Of a stretch of DNA of 5,058 nt, positions 1 to 5,058 are shown one piece after another; positions within the stretch are counted from its first letter, which is position 1; each line of letters begins with the position of its first letter. The notes under the pieces were generated by a model. It saw only the letters and a list, made by a program, of their open reading frames with translations, ran no database searches and had not been told where the DNA came from. A program made the position numbers and the translations under genes. Origin of the DNA: Proteobacteria bacterium UBA7447 (GTDB taxonomy: Bacteria > Pseudomonadota > Gammaproteobacteria > Arenicellales > UBA868); NCBI GenBank assembly GCA_002477475.1, contig DLPX01000012.1:41059-46116 (forward strand), written 5' to 3'.

Positions 1-339
1 GACCCGACCCTTTTTGGCGGTTTTCTTCGCGGTCTTTTTTGTTGCTTTTTTCTTGGCTGCCTTTGCCGGCGGCGATTTTTTGGCGGCTTTTTTCTGGGCA
101 GTCTTCGCAACCTTCTTTTTAGAGACTGTTTTTTTCGAAGCCGCTTTCTTGGTGACCTTTTTGGTCGTCTTCTTCGCTACCTTTTTGGCAACTTTCTTGG
201 TCACCTTTTTGGCAACCTTCTTTTTTGCTGCGATTTTCTTGGTCACTTTCTTCTTGGTCGTTTTCTTCGCTACCGGCTTCTTTTCAACCTTTTTCTTTTT
301 CTTATCTGATGCGCCGGCGGCTTTCTTCTTCGCCGCCTT
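1..339 (-). repeat. Lysine-rich low-complexity repeat tract encoding the Adk tail
   Basis: This part of adk encodes residues 253-365, with 53 lysines among 113 residues and only two acidic residues (D264, E271). Much of it is built from KKVA/KKVT/KKTA tetrads. The clearest tandem stretch is residues 292-317 (about positions 145-222), where the unit recurs every 12 bp with changing third bases and AAA/AAG alternation, so the protein repeat is better kept than the DNA repeat. The composition resembles histone H1-like bacterial tails such as AlgP or Hc1. Tandem structure of this sort is prone to length change between strains. Confidence 0.85.
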
Positions 340-1095
340 GGCGGGTTCGCCATCTGAGCCGCCCGAGGTTTCCGCACGCTCTGCCGGTGGCCGCATTTGT
401 GTTTTGGATTCCTGCAGCACCACCACTTTTTTATCCAGAGGGCGGATTTCGGTATCGACCACTTCACAGATGGCGCCGAATATCCCATCGGTACCACCGG
501 ACGCGGGGATCGTGCGCAACTTGTGCTGGGCCCGGTAATAGGAGATCAGCGGTGAGGTATCCCGCTCATAAGACGCCAGCCTGGCGCGAACGGTCTTCGC
601 GTTATCGTCGTCGCGGTGTTCTAGTTTTTTGCTCCCACACTGGTCGCAGACGTCCCTCTTGGCCGGAGGCGAGAAGAACTTGTTGAAAATCGCGCCGCAA
701 TTGGCACAGGTCAGACGACCCGTGACACGTTTGACGACCACATCATCCTCGACCGCAAGATGCAGGACCAGTTGCACAGGGCGACCCATCCAGCCGAGGC
801 GCGTGTCCAACTCCTGAGCCTGCGGGATGTTTCGGGGAAATCCATCGAGCACGAATCCCCGGCGACTTTCCGCGCCCCTCAACCGATCAGTGACGGCGTC
901 GATCACAATATCGTCCGAAACCAGATCTCCCGCTGCCATCACCGCGGCCACTTTCTTGCCGACTTCGGTTTTGTCCGCCACCGCGGCTCTCAGGATATCC
1001 CCCGTCGAGATCTGGGGAACACGGTATTTCTCGGCCATCAGCTTGGCCTGGGTGCCTTTTCCCGATCCGGGAACTCCGAGCAAAACAATCCTCAT
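1..1095 (-). CDS. adk: Adenylate kinase with lysine-rich histone H1-like C-terminal extension (3' end beyond window)
   Basis: Adenylate kinase interconverts ATP + AMP and 2 ADP in the cytoplasm. Read on the minus strand from ATG at 1095, the frame stays open for 365 codons to the window edge, so the C-terminus is missing. The core (about residues 1-217) has the P-loop GVPGSGKGT (7-15), the AMP-site STGD (30-33), DGFPR (84-88), and the RxDD...N...R.R region (R161, D162, D163, N165, R170, R172). The LID carries four cysteines (C130, C133, C150, C153; CX2C-X16-CX2C), the zinc-binding type. Residues 218-252 form a linker, and from 253 on comes a tail of Lys, Ala, Thr and Val that is about 47% lysine. 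Typical bacterial Adk is about 215 residues and ends where this core ends, so the tail is extra. A Shine-Dalgarno-like GAGAGG (1101-1106, minus) lies 5 nt before the ATG, and a strong promoter candidate sits about 115 bp upstream. The core assignment is very secure; the role of the tail is unknown. Confidence 0.96.
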   Translation of the reverse strand, partial: MRIVLLGVPGSGKGTQAKLMAEKYRVPQISTGDILRAAVADKTEVGKKVAAVMAAGDLVSDDIVIDAVTDRLRGAESRRGFVLDGFPRNIPQAQELDTRLGWMGRPVQLVLHLAVEDDVVVKRVTGRLTCANCGAIFNKFFSPPAKRDVCDQCGSKKLEHRDDDNAKTVRARLASYERDTSPLISYYRAQHKLRTIPASGGTDGIFGAICEVVDTEIRPLDKKVVVLQESKTQMRPPAERAETSGGSDGEPAKAAKKKAAGASDKKKKKVEKKPVAKKTTKKKVTKKIAAKKKVAKKVTKKVAKKVAKKTTKKVTKKAASKKTVSKKKVAKTAQKKAAKKSPPAKAAKKKATKKTAKKTAKKGRV

Positions 1096-1205
1096 ACTGG
1101 CCTCTCTGCAAACTTGGCGGGAACGCCTTGGTGCGACCCGTTTTGATACCCCTTGGGACCTGGCGCATAGACCTTTTCAGACTGGGGAGGGTCAAAAATT
1201 GGGGC

Positions 1206-1228
1206 GTCCACTATAGTGGGCTTTTTTT
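1206..1228 (+). terminator. Possible intrinsic terminator (alternative reading of the adk promoter palindrome)
   Basis: Read as plus-strand RNA, GUCCAC (1206-1211) can pair with GUGGGC (1216-1221), including one G-U pair, around a UAUA loop, and seven U residues follow (1222-1228). This has the form of a short Rho-independent terminator. It could stop transcripts running antisense through adk toward pfp. The same bases form the -10 and spacer of the adk promoter, which I find more likely to be the main function. Both could be true. Confidence 0.3.
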
Positions 1229-1237
1229 CAGTGTCAA
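1210..1237 (-). promoter_or_regulatory. Sigma70-type promoter for adk
   Basis: On the minus strand, a perfect -35 TTGACA (1232-1237) is followed after 16 nt by a -10 TATAGT (1210-1215, five of six consensus bases). The spacer contains an A7 run. Transcription would start near 1203 and give a leader of roughly 108 nt before the adk ATG at 1095. The -10 lies inside the perfect palindrome CCACTATAGTGG (1208-1219), so the same hexamer also reads TATAGT on the plus strand (1212-1217), but no good plus-strand -35 precedes it. Predicted from sequence only. Confidence 0.7.
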
Positions 1238-1408
1238 TGGATCGAACTCAAATAAGGGGCGCTTTGGCGCTCGCACAAGCATGATTCGCAGGTTTGGCCT
1301 GCTCACGACCGCTAGAATAACTCGGCCGGTCAATCCAGGTCATTCGCCTGGCCACCTCAACCCCGGGCGCATCTGGATTTTTTGAGGTTACCAATCCAAG
1401 GGACAAAA

Positions 1409-2677
1409 ATGGGAAAGATTAAAAACGCCTTCTATGCACAATCAGGCGGCGTGACTGCCGTCATCAATGCGAGCGCCTGCGGTGTCATCGAGACGGCCCG
1501 CCGTCACCGCCAGCAGATCGGCAAGGTGATTGCCGGGCGAAACGGCATTATCGGCGCCCTGACAGAAGACCTGATCGATACCAGCAAGGAAAGTCAAAGC
1601 GCCATCGCGGCGCTTAAGACGACCCCATCGGGGGCATTCGGCTCCTGCCGCTACAAACTGAAAAGCCTTGAGGAAAATCGCGCTGAGTATCAGCGGCTGA
1701 TTGATGTTTTCAGAGCCCACAACATCGGTTATTTTTTCTACAACGGCGGAGGAGATTCCGCCGATACTTGCCTTAAGGTGTCGCAGCTTTCAAAGACATC
1801 GGGCTATCCAATCCAGGCCATCCATATTCCCAAAACCGTCGATAACGATCTGCCGATAACAGATAACTGTCCGGGTTTCGGATCGGTCGCCAAATACATT
1901 GCCGTCTCTACCCGAGAAGCCAGTTTTGATGTGGCTTCCATGGCAAAGACCTCGACCAAGGTTTTCATTCTTGAGGTGATGGGACGCCACGCCGGCTGGA
2001 TCGCGGCCGCCGGAGGGATGGCAAGCGACGAGGATACCCAAATCCCCATTGTGATTCTTTTTCCCGAAGTCACCTTCAACCGCAAGCGCTTCATGGCGCT
2101 AGTCGCCCAGAAGGTCAAGCGCTTCGGCTACTGTTCTGTGGTCGTGTCGGAGGGCGTACGCAGCGGTGACGGCGGTTTTCTTGCAGACCAGGGCCTGCGT
2201 GATGCCTTTGGTCACGCCCAGCTCGGTGGTGTTGCCCCGGTCGTCGCCGGCATGGTGAAAGAGGATCTTGGCCTCAAATACCATTGGGCCGTCGCGGACT
2301 ACCTGCAGCGCTCAGCGCGGCATATCGCTTCAAAATCTGATGTCGCACATGCGTATGCCACAGGTGCAGCAGCGGTGAAAATGGCCCTTGCCGGAAAAAA
2401 TGCGGTCATGCCGACGATCGAGCGCGTATCGGATCAACCTTACCGTTGGAAGGTCGGTGAGGCGAGTCTCAAACGTGTGGCCAACAAAGAGAAGATGATG
2501 CCCCGAAGTTTTATCAGCGCCGATGGCTTTGGCATCACGGCTCGCTGCAGGCGGTATCTTGAGCCGCTGATCCAGGGTGAGGATTATCCGGCTTATCAGA
2601 AAAATGGTCTGCCCAAATACGTCCAGCTCAAGAATGTACCGGTCAAGAAAAAACTCGCCGAATCCTTTAAGGTCTAA
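1409..2677 (+). CDS. pfp: Pyrophosphate-dependent 6-phosphofructokinase
   Basis: A 422-residue phosphofructokinase that interconverts fructose 6-phosphate and fructose 1,6-bisphosphate. Family motifs in order are QSGGVTAVIN (11-20), GGGDS (113-117), PKTVDND (141-147, catalytic D145), PGFGS (155-159), and MGRHAGW (191-197). ATP-type enzymes such as E. coli PfkA have glycine at the position of D116 (GGDGS) and at the position of K142 (GTIDND). Asp plus Lys at these sites is the known signature of PPi use, so PPi is the likely phosphoryl donor and the reaction would be reversible. I chose ATG 1409 because AAGGGA (1398-1403) sits 5 nt upstream. A TTG at 1382 would add nine residues but lacks a ribosome site. 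In Calvin-cycle gammaproteobacteria such enzymes have been proposed to replace fructose-bisphosphatase. The next gene, cbbQ, follows after 47 bp on the same strand, suggesting co-transcription. The family call is very sure; PPi specificity is inferred from the two residues. Confidence 0.94.
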   Translation: MGKIKNAFYAQSGGVTAVINASACGVIETARRHRQQIGKVIAGRNGIIGALTEDLIDTSKESQSAIAALKTTPSGAFGSCRYKLKSLEENRAEYQRLIDVFRAHNIGYFFYNGGGDSADTCLKVSQLSKTSGYPIQAIHIPKTVDNDLPITDNCPGFGSVAKYIAVSTREASFDVASMAKTSTKVFILEVMGRHAGWIAAAGGMASDEDTQIPIVILFPEVTFNRKRFMALVAQKVKRFGYCSVVVSEGVRSGDGGFLADQGLRDAFGHAQLGGVAPVVAGMVKEDLGLKYHWAVADYLQRSARHIASKSDVAHAYATGAAAVKMALAGKNAVMPTIERVSDQPYRWKVGEASLKRVANKEKMMPRSFISADGFGITARCRRYLEPLIQGEDYPAYQKNGLPKYVQLKNVPVKKKLAESFKV

Positions 2678-2724
2678 GGTACAGTCGGTTTGATACTCAC
2701 GCCGGATACGCCAGAGCAAATCAC

Positions 2725-3531
2725 ATGAACGCTGTCGAACCCGTTACAGAAATCATCAAGACAGAGCCCTACTATGCCGCGCAGGGGGATGAGGTCGCGA
2801 TTTTTGAAGCTGCCTGGCGCAATCAGCTGCCGGTGCTGCTTAAAGGGCCAACCGGCTGCGGCAAAACCCGCTTCATGGAATATATGGCTTGGCGCCTTCA
2901 TCGCCCGCTTGTCACTGTCTCCTGTCATGATGACCTGACGTCCGCCGATCTGGTAGGACGGTATCTGATCGTTGGGGGAGAGACCCGCTGGATCGACGGC
3001 CCCTTGAGTCACGCCGTTCGCACAGGGGCCCTGTGCTATCTCGATGAGATCGTCGAGGCGCGCAAGGATACGACGGTCATTATTCATCCGCTGGCGGATG
3101 ACCGTCGCCAATTGCCGATCGAGAAGACCGGAGAAACGCTCAGTGCGTCGCCGGAGTTCTGTCTCGCCATCTCCTATAACCCTGGTTACCAAAGCGTACT
3201 AAAGGACCTTAAGCAGAGCACACGTCAGCGCTTTGTGGCGATCGACTTTGACTACCCCGATGAGAAACTGGAACGCGATATTGTCGTCCAGGAGTCAGGT
3301 ATCGATCCGGAGGTTGCGACGCGGCTGATACGCTTTGCGGGAATGACCCGCAACCTTAAGGGCAACGGACTGGAAGAAGGCGCCAGCACCCGGCTGTTGG
3401 TGCATGCCGCCAAACTCATGGCAGACGGTATCGACGCCAACACGGCCTGCCGCTGCGCGATTGCCGAGGCTTTGACGGACGAGCCCGAGATGCTTGCCGC
3501 AGTCAAGGAGTTGGGAGGATCGCTCTTTTAG
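2725..3531 (+). CDS. cbbQ: CbbQ/NirQ/NorQ-type AAA+ ATPase (MoxR class)
   Basis: A 268-residue AAA+ ATPase of the CbbQ/NirQ/NorQ group. Members form ring hexamers and work with a von Willebrand-domain partner (CbbO or NorD) to activate Rubisco or nitric oxide reductase. Visible motifs are the N-terminal EPYY...GDE (14-23), Walker A GPTGCGKT (41-48), Walker B CYLDE (104-108; D107, E108), sensor-1 region SYNPGYQSVLKDLKQSTRQRF (N152, with probable arginine-finger residues R167/R169), and a sensor-2-like STRLL with R223. Length and motif order match full-length family members, so it should be active. It lies 47 bp after pfp on the same strand with no clear terminator between; only a weak purine patch (AGAG) precedes the ATG. 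No VWA partner, Rubisco or nitric oxide reductase gene lies in the window, so the choice of CbbQ over NorQ rests on overall resemblance and the neighbouring PPi-type PFK. The target enzyme is unproven. Confidence 0.88.
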   Translation: MNAVEPVTEIIKTEPYYAAQGDEVAIFEAAWRNQLPVLLKGPTGCGKTRFMEYMAWRLHRPLVTVSCHDDLTSADLVGRYLIVGGETRWIDGPLSHAVRTGALCYLDEIVEARKDTTVIIHPLADDRRQLPIEKTGETLSASPEFCLAISYNPGYQSVLKDLKQSTRQRFVAIDFDYPDEKLERDIVVQESGIDPEVATRLIRFAGMTRNLKGNGLEEGASTRLLVHAAKLMADGIDANTACRCAIAEALTDEPEMLAAVKELGGSLF

Positions 3532-3578
3532 CTCCCGCCTCTCGCAGCGCAACCTCAAACGCAAGACCTTTCACCAGC

Positions 3579-3591
3579 TTAACGGTTAACC
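3579..3591. promoter_or_regulatory. Overlapping palindromes upstream of mtnP
   Basis: In the 97-bp gap between cbbQ and mtnP, TTAACGGTTAA (3579-3589; 5-bp arms around one base) overlaps the perfect 8-bp palindrome GGTTAACC (3584-3591). The centre lies about 45 bp before the mtnP start, where an operator could sit. I see no convincing -35/-10 pair here and no T-rich hairpin that would end the cbbQ transcript. The palindromes are short and may be chance. Confidence 0.25.
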
Positions 3592-3628
3592 AAGTTACCC
3601 AAACCCTGACAGACAAAAATCAACGGTC

Positions 3629-4522
3629 ATGACTGAATTACACCCAAAACCCGTTCTCGGCATCATTGGCGGCAGCGGTTTGTACGATATCGACGGACTT
3701 GAGAATGTCCGCTGGGAAAAGATCTCCTCGCCGTGGGGCGAACCCTCGGATGAGCTCCTGTTTGGCTCACTGGAGGGTACTCAACTGGTCTTCTTGCCAA
3801 GACATGGCCGGGGTCACCGCTTCGGTCCTTCGTCGATCAATTACCGCGCCAACATCGATGTCCTGAAACGTGCCGGAGTGACAGACATCGTGTCTCTTTC
3901 GGCGGTCGGCTCATTTCATGAGCACCTGGCCCCCGGTACGTTTGTCATCGTTGATCAGTTTATCGACCGCACTTTTGCCCGGCAGAAAAGTTTTTTCGGC
4001 ACAGGGATGGTGGCGCATGTATCCATGGCGCATCCCGTTAACGCAAGGCTCGGTGACTGGTGTGAGGCCGCGTGCCGAACCGCGGACATCCCCATGCAGC
4101 GTGGCGGCACCTACCTTGTAATGGAAGGCCCGCAGTTCTCCACCCTCGCGGAATCCAATCTCTATCGTGAATGGGGCTGTGACGTGATCGGCATGACCAA
4201 TATGCCGGAGGCCAAACTGGCGCGCGAGGCAGAGATTCCGTACTGCACTGTGGCGATGGTGACCGACTACGATTGCTGGCATCCCGATCACGATAATGTT
4301 GAAGTCGATGCAATCATCCAGGTGTTGCTCAATAACGCAGAGAAAGCGCGTCAGTTGGTACGGGCCGTGGCAAAGAAAATGCCACAGCGTCCTGCTGTTT
4401 GTCCTTCGGGTGATGATGAGGCTTTGCTGGCCGCCCTCATCACGCATGCTGACGCCAGAGATCCTGCGTTACTCGAAAAACTGGATGCCGTCGCTGGGCG
4501 GATGCTTAAAGGAGAAACATAA
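3629..4522 (+). CDS. mtnP: 5'-methylthioadenosine phosphorylase
   Basis: A 297-residue trimeric-type purine nucleoside phosphorylase that cleaves 5'-methylthioadenosine (a by-product of polyamine and other SAM-dependent syntheses) with phosphate into adenine and 5-methylthioribose 1-phosphate. Motifs are GIIGGSGLY (11-19), RHGRGH (58-63), NYRANI (71-76), SAVGS (91-95), FIDRT (111-115), MEGPQFST (165-172), and TDYDCWH (212-218). The two aspartates D213 and D215 match those that bind the adenine base in human MTAP. The related methylthioinosine phosphorylases of Pseudomonas lack this TDYD motif, so adenine specificity is favoured. The length is close to the family norm. Translation from ATG 3629 puts GGSG at its usual distance from the N-terminus, but the ribosome site is weak. 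The gene runs directly into apt, which consumes its adenine product. The genes for recycling methylthioribose 1-phosphate are not in the window. Confidence 0.95.
   Translation: MTELHPKPVLGIIGGSGLYDIDGLENVRWEKISSPWGEPSDELLFGSLEGTQLVFLPRHGRGHRFGPSSINYRANIDVLKRAGVTDIVSLSAVGSFHEHLAPGTFVIVDQFIDRTFARQKSFFGTGMVAHVSMAHPVNARLGDWCEAACRTADIPMQRGGTYLVMEGPQFSTLAESNLYREWGCDVIGMTNMPEAKLAREAEIPYCTVAMVTDYDCWHPDHDNVEVDAIIQVLLNNAEKARQLVRAVAKKMPQRPAVCPSGDDEALLAALITHADARDPALLEKLDAVAGRMLKGET
4508..4514 (+). promoter_or_regulatory. Ribosome binding site of apt inside the 3' end of mtnP
   Basis: AAAGGAG lies 8 nt before the apt ATG at 4523 and within the last codons of mtnP. With the TAA|ATG junction at 4520-4525 this allows coupled translation. 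It is the best Shine-Dalgarno match in the window and supports the chosen apt start. Confidence 0.85.
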
Positions 4523-5056
4523 ATGACTCAGCCGCTTGAGGGATTGATTCGCTCACTGCCGGATTACCCCAAAGAAGGAATCATCTTCCGGGATATCACC
4601 ACCCTGCTGCAGAGTCCTTCCGGGTTTCGCCAGGCGGTAGACGAAATGGTGCAGCCTTTTGCCGGCAGTAGCATCGGCTGCGTCGCGGGAATCGAGGCCC
4701 GTGGTTTCATTCTCGGTGGAGCGGTTGCGCACCAGTTATCGGTTGGCTTCGTTGCAATCAGGAAGAAGGGCAAACTGCCCTGGCAAACCCTGTCGGTCGA
4801 GTATGACCTTGAGTACGGCAGCGATGAAGTCGAGATCCATACCGACAGTTTTGAACCCGGCCAGAAGGTGCTGATCGTTGACGATCTGATTGCAACAGGC
4901 GGCACCGCCTGCGCTGCCGTTCAACTGGTGCGCCAGGCGGGCGCTGAAGTCGTCGGTGCAAGTTTTGTAATCGACCTTCCTGATCTGGGAGGACGTGAAA
5001 AACTGTCAGCGATGGATGTTCCGGTGCGTACGCTGATCAGTTTCGAGGGCGAGTAG
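4523..5056 (+). CDS. apt: Adenine phosphoribosyltransferase
   Basis: Apt joins adenine to PRPP, yielding AMP and PPi, the salvage step that uses the adenine released by MtnP. The 177-residue protein is complete and of normal family length. Motifs seen are the N-terminal PDYPKEGIIFRDITTLL (13-29), GIEARGF (56-62, base-site region), RKKGKLP (80-86), the flexible-loop EYGSDEVEIH (97-106), and the PRPP-binding VLIVDDLIATGGTA (116-129) with the D120-D121 pair. It starts one base after the mtnP stop codon with a strong ribosome site, so the two are almost certainly co-translated from one message. Its product AMP is a substrate of Adk, and its PPi could serve the PPi-type PFK encoded upstream. The TAG stop is at 5054-5056 and only two bases follow, so no terminator can be judged. 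Confidence 0.97.
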   Translation: MTQPLEGLIRSLPDYPKEGIIFRDITTLLQSPSGFRQAVDEMVQPFAGSSIGCVAGIEARGFILGGAVAHQLSVGFVAIRKKGKLPWQTLSVEYDLEYGSDEVEIHTDSFEPGQKVLIVDDLIATGGTACAAVQLVRQAGAEVVGASFVIDLPDLGGREKLSAMDVPVRTLISFEGE

Positions 5057-5058
5057 AG

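Larger units (their letters stand above)
1096..1408. other. Divergent intergenic region between adk and pfp
   Basis: This 313-bp stretch has no convincing gene. It separates adk (minus) from pfp (plus) and must hold the control signals for both. The adk side holds a near-consensus sigma70 promoter (1210-1237) and a leader of roughly 108 nt. The pfp side holds short perfect-arm hairpins: GCGC arms at 1259-1262/1267-1270, GCAGG/CCTGC at 1288-1292/1298-1302, and CCAGG/CCTGG at 1335-1339/1347-1351. A T6 run lies at 1378-1383. The best -10-like hexamer for pfp is TAGAAT (1313-1318), but no good -35 lies at normal spacing, so I do not call that promoter. Confidence 0.7.

Noticed and set aside
14..538. 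174-codon plus-strand open frame rich in Phe, Ala, Val and Thr, looking like a membrane protein
   Set aside because: It is the antisense of the Lys-rich adk tail: AAA/AAG lysine codons read as TTT/CTT on the other strand. Adk on the minus strand has full family motifs.
887..1195. 102-codon minus-strand open frame that begins in the adk leader and overlaps the adk start
   Set aside because: It runs out of frame over the conserved Adk N-terminus, shows no recognisable motif, and has no clear ribosome site.
1311..1320. TAGAAT at 1313-1318 as the pfp -10 element
   Set aside because: The nearest -35-like sequences (TTTGGC at 1293, TTCGCA at 1285) are at spacings of 14 and 22 nt, outside the normal range.
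1128..1385. 85-codon plus-strand open frame across the adk-pfp intergenic region
   Set aside because: It crosses the adk promoter, has no recognisable domain and no convincing ribosome site. Most likely chance.
1382..1408. Upstream TTG start for pfp adding nine residues
   Set aside because: ATG 1409 has a well-placed AAGGGA, and the family N-terminus fits it better; the TTG has no ribosome site.
2674..3192. 172-codon minus-strand open frame opposite cbbQ
   Set aside because: Antisense shadow of a gene with intact Walker A and B motifs; no family motif in the shadow frame.
3911..4447. 178-codon minus-strand open frame opposite mtnP
   Set aside because: Antisense shadow of mtnP; the plus-strand protein carries every expected catalytic motif.
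3629..4522. Methylthioinosine phosphorylase (Pseudomonas type) as an alternative identity
   Set aside because: The adenine-binding TDYD motif (D213, D215) is present; the inosine-type enzymes lack it.
1..5058. CRISPR array, transposon, attachment site, tRNA or rRNA
   Set aside because: No repeat-spacer pattern, terminal inverted repeats, transposase motifs or recognisable RNA gene was seen; the only tandem repeats are inside the adk coding sequence.

Overview
The window looks like chromosomal DNA of a moderately GC-rich bacterium. The gene content points to a proteobacterium, most likely an autotrophic (sulfur-oxidising or similar) gammaproteobacterium. The grounds are a pyrophosphate-type phosphofructokinase followed directly by a CbbQ/NirQ-type AAA+ ATPase, a pairing in keeping with Calvin-cycle organisms that economise on ATP by using PPi. 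This placement is inferred from protein families. No rRNA or other phylogenetic marker is present.

Layout. Positions 1-1095 (minus strand) hold adenylate kinase (adk). Its catalytic core is normal, but it carries a lysine-rich, histone H1-like C-terminal tail of at least 113 residues that runs off the left edge. Positions 1096-1408 are a 313-bp intergenic region between the divergent adk and pfp genes. It contains a near-consensus sigma70 promoter for adk (TTGACA, 16 nt, TATAGT) whose -10 lies inside a perfect 12-bp palindrome next to a T7 run, plus several small hairpins. Positions 1409-2677 (plus) encode the PPi-type phosphofructokinase. After 47 bp, 2725-3531 encode the CbbQ-like MoxR-class ATPase. 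After 97 bp, 3629-4522 encode 5'-methylthioadenosine phosphorylase (mtnP), whose stop codon abuts the start of apt (adenine phosphoribosyltransferase, 4523-5056).

How they fit together. MtnP releases adenine from methylthioadenosine. Apt converts adenine plus PRPP to AMP plus PPi. Adk phosphorylates AMP to ADP, and PFP can use PPi as phosphoryl donor. The window is thus a compact set of adenine-salvage, adenylate and PPi functions, with one protein (CbbQ) linked to Rubisco or other metalloenzyme activation whose usual von Willebrand-domain partner is absent here. mtnP-apt is almost certainly one translationally tight operon, and pfp-cbbQ probably another.

The most unusual item is the basic, repeat-built tail on adenylate kinase. 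I saw no mobile elements, CRISPR arrays, tRNAs or rRNAs.
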